Assembly (NCBI RefSeq): GCF_003201975.1
Contig: NZ_QJJQ01000016.1
Coordinates: 56,968 to 120,967 of the forward strand
Source of the DNA: Pseudogracilibacillus auburnensis
GTDB taxonomy: Bacteria; Bacillota; Bacilli; Bacillales; Amphibacillaceae
DNA: 64,000 nt
Direction: 5' to 3'
Of the stretch, positions 52,413 through 60,661 are shown piece after piece. Under the pieces are notes generated by a model that saw only the letters and a list, made by a program, of their open reading frames with translations, was not told the origin of the DNA and searched no databases. Numbering within the stretch: position 1 is the first letter of the stretch; the number at the start of each line of letters is the position of its first letter. The position numbers and the translations under genes were made by a program.

Positions 52413-53573
52413 TTATTCGTTTGATCTCCAGCTATATTTATAAGAAGTATCCTCTGTTGAATGTACTTCTTTTAATACTTTCAGTGGCTTGAATGTGTCA
52501 ATCATCACCGCTAGTTCTAGTGTTTCTTTCTTCCCGATGCTTGCTTCAATTGTTCCTGGGTGAGGACCATGTGGAATTCCGCTTGGATGCAGGGTGATTG
52601 ACCCCTCATTGATTCCTTTCCTACTCATGAAATTACCCTCTACATAATATAGAACTTCATCACTATCTACATTACTATGATAGTATGGTGCCGGAATTGC
52701 TTCGGGATGATAATCATATAAACGTGGCACGAATGAACAAATTACAAAGTTATTCCCTTCAAATGTTTGATGAACCGGTGGTGGCTGATGAATCCGTCCA
52801 GTAATTGGTTCGAAATCTTCAATATTAAACGTATACGGGAATAAATACCCATCCCAACCTACTACATCTAATGGATGGTAATTAAAAATATGCTGATGAA
52901 TATATCCCCTTGTTTTTGTCCGTACCTCAAACTCTCCAACTTCATTATGTGTTTCTAGTTTTTCAGGTCCATGTATATCCCGTTCACAAAATGGACTATG
53001 TTCGAGCAATTGTCCAAACTCGTTTCGATATCTTTTTGGTGTCGTTATCCAACCACTTGTTTCGACAACGAGGAATTTTGTATCTTCTCCGTTCGGGATC
53101 ACGCGATAAATTGTTCCAATTGGAAGGACGATATAGTCACCTGGTCGATACTTAAGCGTTCCGAACATCGTTTCCACTTTTCCGGTACCATAATGGACAA
53201 ATAACACTTCATCTCCATCGGCATTCCGATAAAAGTATTCCATTCCTTTTTTAGGGTAGACGACTCCGATTACTAGGTCATCATTTCCCAACATATATTC
53301 TCTACCTTCTACGGCATCTTCGTTTTTTTCATTGGTCTTATCTGTTAGAAAATGACGATATGCCAGTGCTTGCTGATCTTCATATTCTAAATTGAATTTT
53401 CCCAATAAATTAGCTTCTTCTATTTGTGTGGGAGCATTATGATGGTATAAAATCGACTGAATCCCCGAAAACCCTTTCGTTCCCATCACTTGCTCTTTAT
53501 AAAGTGACCCATCTTCTTTTCGAAATATTGTATGTCTTTTCTTCGGGATTTTACCTAACTGTTTATAAAACAT
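52413..53573 (-). CDS. hmgA: Homogentisate 1,2-dioxygenase
   Basis: A 386-residue cupin-type ring-cleavage dioxygenase that turns homogentisate into 4-maleylacetoacetate with Fe2+ and O2. Iron-ligand motifs lie near the C terminus: HSNVDSDEVLYY (His and Glu) and LHPSGIPHGPHPG (His), and the central GWDGYLFPYTFNIEDFEPITGRIHQPPPVHQTFEG is diagnostic. Somewhat shorter than proteobacterial or mammalian enzymes (about 440), as usual for Bacillus-type HmgA. Followed upstream by fahA (20 bp). No 4-hydroxyphenylpyruvate dioxygenase or maleylacetoacetate isomerase is in the window. Confidence 0.93.
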   Translation of the reverse strand: MFYKQLGKIPKKRHTIFRKEDGSLYKEQVMGTKGFSGIQSILYHHNAPTQIEEANLLGKFNLEYEDQQALAYRHFLTDKTNEKNEDAVEGREYMLGNDDLVIGVVYPKKGMEYFYRNADGDEVLFVHYGTGKVETMFGTLKYRPGDYIVLPIGTIYRVIPNGEDTKFLVVETSGWITTPKRYRNEFGQLLEHSPFCERDIHGPEKLETHNEVGEFEVRTKTRGYIHQHIFNYHPLDVVGWDGYLFPYTFNIEDFEPITGRIHQPPPVHQTFEGNNFVICSFVPRLYDYHPEAIPAPYYHSNVDSDEVLYYVEGNFMSRKGINEGSITLHPSGIPHGPHPGTIEASIGKKETLELAVMIDTFKPLKVLKEVHSTEDTSYKYSWRSNE

Positions 53574-53593
53574 AATTTTTCCTCCTGATTATT

Positions 53594-54856
53594 TTATTTT
53601 GCTGGTAAAATTTGTCCTTTTACTTCTCCAAATCCAATACGGTAACCTTCTCCTTGGCACCAACCGGTCATCGTCACTTCATCACCATCTTCAAGCCATA
53701 CGCGTTCTTTCCCATTCCCAAGTTTGATGGGATCTGCTCCACGCCAGGCTAGTTCCATTAAGCTTCCCCGACTTTCTCGTTCCGTTCCACTGATGGTTCC
53801 AGAAGCTAATAAATCCCCAGGGTTTAAATCACAACCTGTAATTGTATGGTGTGCCACTTGTTGAGCCATGCTCCAGTACATATAGTTGAAGTTGGTAGTG
53901 GCGATTTTTTCACGATTGTCCATATCAGACCCTTGCAAATAAACTTCTAAATGAATGTCGAATGAATCTGGTCCTTTATTTTTCAAATACGGTAAAGGTT
54001 CCGGCTCTTGAGTCGGCCCTTCCACTCTAAATGGTTCAAGTGCCTCCATTGAGACAATCCATGGTGAAATGGATGTGGCAAAATTTTTAGCCAAAAACGG
54101 CCCAAGTGGTACATATTCCCAAGCTTGTATGTCGCGGGCACTCCAATCATTAACTAGAACCATTCCAAAGATATAATCTTCTGCCTCGTCAACCGGAATA
54201 GGTTCTCCTCTTTTACTCTTCGGTCCAATAAAGCATCCTGTCTCGAGTTCAAAATCAAGTTGGCGACATGCTGAAAAAATCGGAGTATTCGCATCCTTTG
54301 GTTTAATTTGTCCTTTTGGTCGATGGATATCGGTACCACTTAATACAACAGAGCTGGCACGTCCATGATAACCAACCGGTAAGTGAGTCCAGTTCGGCAT
54401 CAATGCATTCTCTTTTCCTCTGAACATTGTCCCGACATTAGTCGCGTGCTCTTTGGATGCGTAAAAGTCTGTGTAATCTCCAATATCCACTGGCAGATGC
54501 ATCTCTACTTCTTGTTGCGGATAAAATGCTTTATTTCTTAGTTCGTCGTCATCTCTTAGATCACGGACATTTTCATCAAGGAGATGTTGAAGAATCTCGC
54601 GAACTTCCTTCCACACATCTTTTCCAAGTTCCATAAATTTATTTAAAGTAGCTTGATGAAAGACACTTTTTTCCTGTATATCCTTTACTCGCCTAAAGAA
54701 TCCCGTATCTTCTAACACAGAGAGATCTAACACATATTCACCGATAGCCACCCCTACCCTTGGATTTGCTTCGTTTTTTGGTGTAAATATTCCATATGGT
54801 AGATTTTGAATAGGAAAAAGTGATTCCTCAGATACTTTGATGAACGAACGTTTCAT
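53594..54856 (-). CDS. fahA: Fumarylacetoacetase
   Basis: A 420-residue two-domain FAH: N-terminal SH3-like part (FPIQNLPYGIFTP) and the catalytic domain with DYTDFYASKEHATNVGTMFRG (metal Asp, catalytic His), FELETGCFIG (Glu), VLVNDWSARDIQAWEYVPLGPFLAKNF and ASGTISGTERESRGSLMEL. It hydrolyses fumarylacetoacetate to fumarate and acetoacetate, the last step of homogentisate breakdown. The decayed acetoacetate genes lie directly upstream. Confidence 0.94.
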   Translation of the reverse strand: MKRSFIKVSEESLFPIQNLPYGIFTPKNEANPRVGVAIGEYVLDLSVLEDTGFFRRVKDIQEKSVFHQATLNKFMELGKDVWKEVREILQHLLDENVRDLRDDDELRNKAFYPQQEVEMHLPVDIGDYTDFYASKEHATNVGTMFRGKENALMPNWTHLPVGYHGRASSVVLSGTDIHRPKGQIKPKDANTPIFSACRQLDFELETGCFIGPKSKRGEPIPVDEAEDYIFGMVLVNDWSARDIQAWEYVPLGPFLAKNFATSISPWIVSMEALEPFRVEGPTQEPEPLPYLKNKGPDSFDIHLEVYLQGSDMDNREKIATTNFNYMYWSMAQQVAHHTITGCDLNPGDLLASGTISGTERESRGSLMELAWRGADPIKLGNGKERVWLEDGDEVTMTGWCQGEGYRIGFGEVKGQILPAK

Positions 54857-54900
54857 ATTTATTCCTCCATTTATTTACTAATAATAACTCTTTCTATCTA

Positions 54901-55062
54901 TTAAATATTTGAGATGACAATAAGGTTTTTGACATTTGTTTTACTGAGTGCACTGAGCAAGTTTTTCGGTATTCCTACAAGCCCGAAACCATCCGCCATT
55001 ATAGTCATCCCGTTTTTAATCTCCTGAACCGCTTCAGCAAAATGATTAAAAATCTTTTTCAT
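54901..55062 (-). pseudogene. Truncated 3-oxoacid CoA-transferase subunit A (scoA fragment)
   Basis: A 53-codon frame reads KKIFNHFAEAVQEIKNGM then TIMADGFGLVGIPKNLLSAL and KNLIVISNI, the N-terminal 50 residues of ScoA-type CoA-transferases (family pattern AVxDIxDGxTIMxGGFGLCGIPxNLI). The remaining 180 residues and the B subunit are gone. ScoAB would activate acetoacetate, the product of FahA. Confidence 0.8.
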
Positions 55063-55110
55063 ACGACATGTTCCCTTCCCTTACACTTTTTCATTTTCTA
55101 CAATGTGGCT

Positions 55111-55465
55111 TCACCTTGCTCCCCACCGACAACAGTTATCTGCATCACCTAACAGGATGGACTGTACCCCGAGGCGAACAGCCTTTAATCCAGATCCACA
55201 TACTTTATTGATCGTCATGGCTGGAACCAGATTAGGAATTTCAGCTTCCAATGCTGCCTGTCTTGCAGGGTTTTGTCCTAATCTTCCTGAGCAAACATTA
55301 CCCATGATTACTTCACTTATTTCTTCTTTATCTATTCCACAACGTTCCACTGCTTCTTTAATTACAGAGAACCTAATTTTGTTATAGAAACATTTGCTAA
55401 TGCACCATTAAATTTACATATGGCTGTTCTCATCGTACTTACGATAACTACATCATATTTTCCAA
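55111..55465 (-). pseudogene. Acetyl-CoA acetyltransferase (thiolase) remnant
   Basis: A good AAGGAGG precedes TTG 55463-55465. One frame gives [20 protein letters not shown] and [13 protein letters not shown], a second gives [34 protein letters not shown] and [13 protein letters not shown] (the active-site Cys) before text is lost after LLGDAD. These are the first 100 residues of a thiolase with two frameshifts and a missing C-terminal three quarters. It would have split acetoacetyl-CoA made by ScoAB. Confidence 0.85.
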
Positions 55466-55489
55466 TTAAACACCTCCTTGGCTAATCAA

Positions 55490-56320
55490 TTAATTCACCA
55501 CCAATGACGGTGTTTCCTCATTTTCAATCTGTTGTAACCAAGAAATCGTCAAGTCTTTTGGGAGTTCTCCAATAAAACCGTCCATTTTCAAAATCAATGT
55601 ATTTAAATTTGATGTTCTCGAGACGATTCCTCGATAATTTGTTTCTTCTATATTAACTTTTACTAAATAATCCCCTTGTAAAGGCACCTGGTAATCATTA
55701 AATGGAACGACCTCAAATAAAGCGCTATTTACCTTATGTCGTCTTATAAAAACTCGAGTTTCATAATAGTTTCCCAAAAAGGAAGGTATCTGGTCTACCA
55801 AACCATCTTTCACCAGTTTTCTTATTTGTGTAGACCCGATCTTTTCCCCTTCTTTTTTTAATTCCGATATGACAGTAAGGTTGAATGTAAAGTTTCCGTG
55901 TAACAGTAATGTGTTTACATTTCCTTCCGCTTTAAAACCATAGTTGAAATCATATCCAACTACTATATGCCTGGCTTTTAGCTGAACTAAAAATTCTTGC
56001 ACAAATAGTTTTGGTGGAAGTTTAGATACTGCTTTATTAAAACGAATAACATAAAGGGTATCAATCCCTAGCTGGTCTAGCTTTTTTTGTTTCTCCTTAA
56101 AAGGCATTAATTGGTCAATCTTTCTGTCAAAGATGATTTCTTTCGGATGTGGATCAAATGTCATCACCGCAGAATTGATACCTTTTTCATTTGCCAGTCG
56201 AATGGTCGTGTTGATAAGTTTTTCATGAGCTAGATGAATACCATCAAAACATCCGAGTGCAATAACTGAAGGTGTTATATTTCCTTTTTTAAAAGGAAAA
56301 TCAAGCACGATCGTCTTCAT
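55490..56320 (-). CDS. RibF/RibC-like FAD synthetase family protein
   Basis: 276 residues. The N-terminal nucleotidyltransferase domain (to about 170) has VIALGCFDGIHLAHEKLI, TFDPHPKEIIF, HIVVGYDFNYGF and IGSTQIRKLVKDG, the FMN adenylyltransferase motifs. The C-terminal riboflavin-kinase-like domain (about 180-265) is shorter than in housekeeping RibF (about 310) and lacks an obvious kinase GxPT motif, so it probably makes FAD but may not phosphorylate riboflavin. A dedicated FAD supply gene in a flavin-rich operon makes sense. Confidence 0.78.
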   Translation of the reverse strand: MKTIVLDFPFKKGNITPSVIALGCFDGIHLAHEKLINTTIRLANEKGINSAVMTFDPHPKEIIFDRKIDQLMPFKEKQKKLDQLGIDTLYVIRFNKAVSKLPPKLFVQEFLVQLKARHIVVGYDFNYGFKAEGNVNTLLLHGNFTFNLTVISELKKEGEKIGSTQIRKLVKDGLVDQIPSFLGNYYETRVFIRRHKVNSALFEVVPFNDYQVPLQGDYLVKVNIEETNYRGIVSRTSNLNTLILKMDGFIGELPKDLTISWLQQIENEETPSLVVN

Positions 56321-56383
56321 TTTTTAAACCTCCACTTAAACATAGTCCTTGTGATTTTTGTTGGATTACCTATTCACATATTA

Positions 56384-57688
56384 TTAACCATATAAGATAA
56401 TTGCTGTTATAATCGCGCCAGCAATCGCTACAAGCGGGAGTAATACACAGAGCCAAAAAATTGGTCGATAAGCTTCTTTATGTGTAAGTCCCGAAACAAG
56501 TAACGCAGCAATGATTGCTCCATTATGGGGCAAGGCGTCAAAGCCACTAGAACTGATTGTAGCAATTCTGTGTAAAGACTCCGGGTGCACTAATCCCGCG
56601 TATTGTTCTGAGAGGACTTCCATTCCGATCCCTAAGCCGCCCGATGATGACGCTGTCACCCCTACTAACACATTGATAGCAACAGCAAAAGAAATTAATG
56701 GATGACCAGGAATACTTAACGCTGCTGTTTGTAATATTTCAAAACCGGATGTCGCTGCCACCGCTCCTCCGAAACCAACAACGGCACAAGCATACAAAAT
56801 GGGACCGGATACATTAATGGCGCCCTGATTCAACGAGTTGACGGGACTTTGTAAATGTTTATAAAATAAGAGCAACGCTAATATAATTCCCATTATTAAT
56901 GAGAGCTCGATACCTGCCCTAAAACCAATCAATGCAACCAATAAGACAAGGATTGGGAGTAGACTGATGAAAAAATGTGGTACATCTCCTCGAAGTTTTA
57001 ATTTCTCTTCATCTTCTTCTGTAATCGTCCCTTTAGTCTCTTCATAACCTAGTCCTTTTGCATGGTATTTCTTATCTTCCCGAATGAGCCACCAGAGACC
57101 TAGTGGTACTAAGATAATTGTTGCTACAAAACCGACAATTGGTGCAGCTGTGACCGTTGTATCCAAATATCTGGTTGGGATAACATTTTGGATAGTTGGT
57201 GCACCTGGTAAAAACGTCATCGTAAACGTTGCAGCTCCGAAGAATAAAACACCCGGAAACAGAGCCCACGGAATATCGAGCTGTTTGAATAAAGGTCTTG
57301 CGATCGGTAAAATAGCGAAAACAACTACAAATACACTAATACCGCCATATGTTAATAGCCCAACAATAGCGACCATTGCTATGATAACGACAGGACGGCT
57401 TTTTGTTCCAGTAACTTTTAAAATTCCCTGTGCTATACTTGTCGCTGCACCACTGTCTTCAAAAATCTTTCCAAAAATCGAACCAAATAAAAACACTAGA
57501 AAAAAATTACCCGCAAAATCCATAAAACTCGTCATAAATGGACCTATTAGAATATCAATAAGGTTCATCTGGCTCGCTAATGCGACCAACATAGCTAATA
57601 GAGGAGTAATAATTAAGATGTTATACCCCTTCATAGCAAAATAAATTAGTAGAGCAATGGCAATAATAATCCCTATTACACTTAGCAT
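56384..57688 (-). CDS. GntP family permease
   Basis: 434 residues with about 12 membrane helices, of the gluconate:H+ symporter family (GntP): GPFMTSFMDFAGNFFLVFLFGSIFGKIFEDSGAA, LPGAPTIQNVIPT and SGFDALPHNGAIIAALLVSG. Relatives carry gluconate, 3-hydroxybutyrate and other hydroxy or aromatic acids. Its position between the luciferase-like module and fahA-hmgA makes it the likely importer of the substrate of this pathway. Confidence 0.88.
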   Translation of the reverse strand: MLSVIGIIIAIALLIYFAMKGYNILIITPLLAMLVALASQMNLIDILIGPFMTSFMDFAGNFFLVFLFGSIFGKIFEDSGAATSIAQGILKVTGTKSRPVVIIAMVAIVGLLTYGGISVFVVVFAILPIARPLFKQLDIPWALFPGVLFFGAATFTMTFLPGAPTIQNVIPTRYLDTTVTAAPIVGFVATIILVPLGLWWLIREDKKYHAKGLGYEETKGTITEEDEEKLKLRGDVPHFFISLLPILVLLVALIGFRAGIELSLIMGIILALLLFYKHLQSPVNSLNQGAINVSGPILYACAVVGFGGAVAATSGFEILQTAALSIPGHPLISFAVAINVLVGVTASSSGGLGIGMEVLSEQYAGLVHPESLHRIATISSSGFDALPHNGAIIAALLVSGLTHKEAYRPIFWLCVLLPLVAIAGAIITAIILYG

Positions 57689-57761
57689 ACCTTCACCTCT
57701 TCACGATTATCTTCCTTCTATTACGGTCTTCCCATAATAGGAGATAATCTAATTCATTAGC

Positions 57762-58745
57762 TTATTTCATCATGTTTAAATCCCTTAAGTCTTCTCGGGG
57801 ATCATCAAAGCTGCATGACCCGAATGAGTTTAATAGACTTGTTCTAATCATCTTAATCTCATTTATACTCACTTTAAAATTTTTCCATTTTAATTCCCTA
57901 TTGGAGAACTGAAAGTTTCTTTCATCTTCATCTTTTAAAATCTCTTTCACTTCCTCAACATTCCACTTGTAAGAAGCTTGGAAGATGTACCCCATAAATA
58001 CATTTAAAAATCCATGCATTTTTGTATCCACTTCATCCCTGTACATTCTAACTGGATGATGAAGTCCAGCAGTAAACTTTATCGGAATACCCCGTTCGAC
58101 ACTTTCTGTTAAGGTATAGGCCACTTGTTCAGTCGATGGGAAGAGATGTGCTTTAATTCCTCCCGTCCGAAGTTTATAACCTATCTTCGATTTGGGGTTT
58201 TTCCTATTGAAATCATTTATCCTCTCCATCGCACCCTTCATCTGTTCAATCCAATCGTCTGATAAAGGCTTGGACATTTCACAAAACGCTTGGGTATTGA
58301 ATCTCTCCGCTAAATGAGAGACATTTTTTATCATGTTTTTTGTAATATTTACCTGTGGAAGAGGAATTTCAAGTGATTCTACCGATACTTTGTCCACGTA
58401 TTCGTCTAAAAATTTCTTGGCTTTATTCGTATCTACTTGACATACTCCGTCGAAGTCTTCGGCCGAATCACTTTTACTTACTACAAGAGATAGTTTGAGT
58501 TTCTTATCTGTAGAAAACAAATCCATATATTTCTCCAATTCCGACAATTTTGCAATTGGTAACACAAATGATCGGAGCATCCATACGTCATTTCCCTCTA
58601 AGTAGTTACGATAGTTCGTTATCGCCTGTTTCAATGGCAGATTCCCCGGGGGGAAGATTCCCGCATAATCTACAATTTTGTTCATTAAAGTGGTCAAACT
58701 ACCAAGTTGCTGTTTAGATACAGTGTTACTCATTTTTAGCATCAA
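57762..58745 (-). CDS. Conserved protein of unknown function
   Basis: About 327 residues, no signal peptide or membrane segment. Stretches that look strongly conserved: DYAGIFPPGNLPLKQAITNY near the start, KIGYKLRTGGIKAHLFPS (about 190), IPIKFTAGLHHPVR (about 225), MHGFLNVFMG and LNSFGSCSFDDPREDL at the end. I remember proteins with this pattern from other genomes, annotated hypothetical. Alternating strand/helix text suggests an alpha/beta barrel, with the Lys and the His pair as candidate active-site residues (inference). It overlaps the FMN reductase stop by 20 bases; the start could be ATG 58742 or 58733. Confidence 0.75.
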   Translation of the reverse strand: MMLKMSNTVSKQQLGSLTTLMNKIVDYAGIFPPGNLPLKQAITNYRNYLEGNDVWMLRSFVLPIAKLSELEKYMDLFSTDKKLKLSLVVSKSDSAEDFDGVCQVDTNKAKKFLDEYVDKVSVESLEIPLPQVNITKNMIKNVSHLAERFNTQAFCEMSKPLSDDWIEQMKGAMERINDFNRKNPKSKIGYKLRTGGIKAHLFPSTEQVAYTLTESVERGIPIKFTAGLHHPVRMYRDEVDTKMHGFLNVFMGYIFQASYKWNVEEVKEILKDEDERNFQFSNRELKWKNFKVSINEIKMIRTSLLNSFGSCSFDDPREDLRDLNMMK

Positions 58746-59283
58746 CCCTTTCTTGATTAATCACTTTACTAAGATTGATGAATTGATTGGTCATTTGGTT
58801 AATATCTTCTAACACCTTTGAACAAACAACATTATTTTTCTCATCATAACTGTCTGGAAGAGCAAATATATAAGTCGGTGCCACATATGTCTGCAAATAA
58901 CTCGCTATCGGTCTTAATTGATTTTCTATCACTAAATAGTGATTAGCATTTCCGGCTGCAGCTGCGAATCCCATTATTTTTCCTTCAAAATGTTGTGGTG
59001 AAATTAGATCAATGACATTTTTTAAAGGTGCGGGAAAAGAGCCATTGAATATAGGCGTACTGATAATATAAGCATCCGCTTCTTTTAGCTTCTGTATGAC
59101 AGTTTGAGTATGTATGGAATAATCGGATTCTTGTCTCCCATCACAAAATTCAATATCGTATTTTGACAAGTCAAGAAGTTCAACATCCCAGTCGACCTTC
59201 ATTTCAATGTTCGCTAATATTTTACTAAGAATTGCAATTGGCTTTGCCCCGATAATCGTCCCTGAAATCCCTAATACTTTCAT
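58726..59283 (-). CDS. NADPH-dependent FMN reductase family protein
   Basis: 185 residues of the flavodoxin-like FMN reductase family (SsuE/MsuE, azoreductase). The phosphate loop is GISGTIIGAKPIAIL, followed by DAYIISTPIFNGSFPAPLKNVIDLI and GKIMGFAAAAGNANH, the FMN contacts. It would supply FMNH2 to the luciferase-like monooxygenase encoded 27 bp upstream, giving a two-component system like SsuDE. Confidence 0.88.
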   Translation of the reverse strand: MKVLGISGTIIGAKPIAILSKILANIEMKVDWDVELLDLSKYDIEFCDGRQESDYSIHTQTVIQKLKEADAYIISTPIFNGSFPAPLKNVIDLISPQHFEGKIMGFAAAAGNANHYLVIENQLRPIASYLQTYVAPTYIFALPDSYDEKNNVVCSKVLEDINQMTNQFINLSKVINQERVDAKNE

Positions 59284-59310
59284 TCTCCCACCTACCCTTT
59301 ACAATCTATC

Positions 59311-60315
59311 TTATTTAATTACTACCTCTTTGAATGCAGGCATTACTTCTTTAGCTGTCAATTCGATGGAAGAAAGTACTTTTTCCTGAGGCATTCCACC
59401 ACCATTCATTAAGAGCATAATATGGTCGCATCCGATATCTTCATACTTTTTCAATCGTTCAATAACATCATCCGGTGTTCCAACCAGTAATTGCTCTCTT
59501 GCCTCTAGGTCTTCAAACTGTGCACTACGACCATACTGTCTAGTATCCAAGTAACGATTGATATGTTCTCTAGCATCTCTTTCCGCTTGTTCACGAGTTT
59601 CTGCGACATATGCATGAAGCGCTAAAGGAATTTTTATTTTGCTTTCATCGTGTCCGGCTTCACGGTATTTTTCCTTGTAGTTCGCGATGATATTTCCTAA
59701 TTCCTTGATAGAAGAACTTGCGACATATGGCACTCCCATGATGCTGTAACCCATCTTCCCAACAAACTGAGAACCATTATGGCTTAGAGCACCAATCCAA
59801 AGAGGAACTTCTTTTTGCTTCGGTAGCACCTCGAGCTTTACATCTTCAAACTGGAAATACTCTCCATTATGCGAGAATCTCTTCCCAGTCCACGCCTTTT
59901 CAATAACAGCAAGTGCATCATTAAATTTAAACGCTTTATCTTTTCCGCTTACATTAAAACCAGAAAATTCATGCGGTAAATATCCGCTTCCCATTCCTAG
60001 GTTGACACGTCCATCACTTAAAACATCTAGTAAAGCATAATCTTCAGCAACTTGAATTGGATTTTTAAATGGTAACGTAACGATAGAAACACCTAATCTA
60101 ATGTTCTTTGTACGTTCTGCCACCACCGTTAATAACATCGGAGGAGTAGTCAAAATTCCATACTCACTAAAATGATGCTCTGCAAACCAAACAGAATCAT
60201 ATCCTAATTGATCCGCAAGTACACTTTGTTCCACCACATCGTCAAGCAGCTGCTTATGGGAGCGTCCAATCTCGTCTTTGTAATTGTCGAAAACAGTAAA
60301 TAAACCAAATTCCAT
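59311..60315 (-). CDS. Luciferase-like (LLM) flavin-dependent monooxygenase
   Basis: 334 residues of the bacterial luciferase-like family, a TIM barrel that uses FMNH2 or F420; with an FMN reductase next to it, FMNH2 is likely. Markers: GYDSVWFAEHHFSEYG, RLGVSIVTLPFKNPIQVAEDYALLDVLSDGRVNLGMGSGY and a C-terminal GTPDDVIERLKKYEDIGCDHIML. ATG 60313-60315 is the start (GGAGGG seven bases upstream). First gene of the cluster, behind a leader terminator, operator and cre site. The substrate may be an aromatic or cyclic precursor of homogentisate (inference). Confidence 0.88.
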   Translation of the reverse strand: MEFGLFTVFDNYKDEIGRSHKQLLDDVVEQSVLADQLGYDSVWFAEHHFSEYGILTTPPMLLTVVAERTKNIRLGVSIVTLPFKNPIQVAEDYALLDVLSDGRVNLGMGSGYLPHEFSGFNVSGKDKAFKFNDALAVIEKAWTGKRFSHNGEYFQFEDVKLEVLPKQKEVPLWIGALSHNGSQFVGKMGYSIMGVPYVASSSIKELGNIIANYKEKYREAGHDESKIKIPLALHAYVAETREQAERDAREHINRYLDTRQYGRSAQFEDLEAREQLLVGTPDDVIERLKKYEDIGCDHIMLLMNGGGMPQEKVLSSIELTAKEVMPAFKEVVIK

Positions 60316-60340
60316 GATAAATCCCTCCAAATTTTTAAAA

Positions 60341-60421
60341 TAAAAAAGCCAGCAGTATAGAAAGAATTTAAGTTATCTGTTTTTCGCAGAAAACTCAAAA
60401 AATTCTTTAACCTATACTACT
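60341..60421 (-). promoter_or_regulatory. Leader terminator (attenuator) before the LLM operon
   Basis: In the minus-strand leader RNA, AGTAGTATAG and AAAGAATTT pair with AAATTCTTT and CTATACTGCT (one U-G pair), with an inner stem, and are followed by GGCTTTTTTATTTT. The ribosome binding site comes 20 bases later. A small CTATAAA / TTTATAG stem (60423-60441) precedes it. No T-box (AGGGTGG) or known riboswitch core is evident. Confidence 0.6.
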
Positions 60422-60489
60422 AGCTATAAATGTTTTTATAGAAGCAGATCTGTACCTGCAGCTAAACAATTACCCTAGTAAATTTATTT

Positions 60490-60503
60490 TGTTATCGCTT
60501 TCA
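60490..60503 (-). promoter_or_regulatory. cre site (CcpA) at the LLM operon start
   Basis: Minus strand TGAAAGCGATAACA matches TGWAANCGNTNWCA at every position and begins at the predicted transcription start. Confidence 0.7.
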
Positions 60504-60509
60504 CAGTCT

Positions 60510-60543
60510 ATATTAATTTAATAACTAATAGTTGTCAACTATT
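60510..60543 (-). promoter_or_regulatory. LLM operon promoter with a 17-bp palindromic operator
   Basis: Minus strand TTGACA (60533-60538), a 17-base spacer and TAATAT (60510-60515). The palindrome AATAGTTG-T-CAACTATT (60527-60543) covers the -35 box, as expected for a repressor of the TetR or MarR kind. No such regulator gene is in the window. Confidence 0.65.
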
Positions 60544-60607
60544 TTTAAAATCTTTTATGAATTATAATAAATTCCCTTGACTTTTTATGAATTTTGTTGA
60601 AATGATT

Positions 60608-60621
60608 TGTTGACGTTTTCA
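60608..60621 (-). promoter_or_regulatory. Second cre-like site
   Basis: Minus strand TGAAAACGTCAACA, 13 of 14, about 70 bp upstream of the LLM promoter and behind the DUF3870 gene. Confidence 0.35.
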
Positions 60622-60661
60622 TGTAGTTTGTTGTTATAGGCTGTATTCTTATACAAAGCAG

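Noticed and set aside
57084..57644. 186-codon plus-strand frame opposite the GntP gene
   Set aside because: Antisense shadow of a membrane protein gene; no start signal and no recognisable domain.
60341..60500. T-box or FMN riboswitch in the LLM leader
   Set aside because: The conserved T-box sequence and the FMN (RFN) core are not present; only a generic attenuator is supported.
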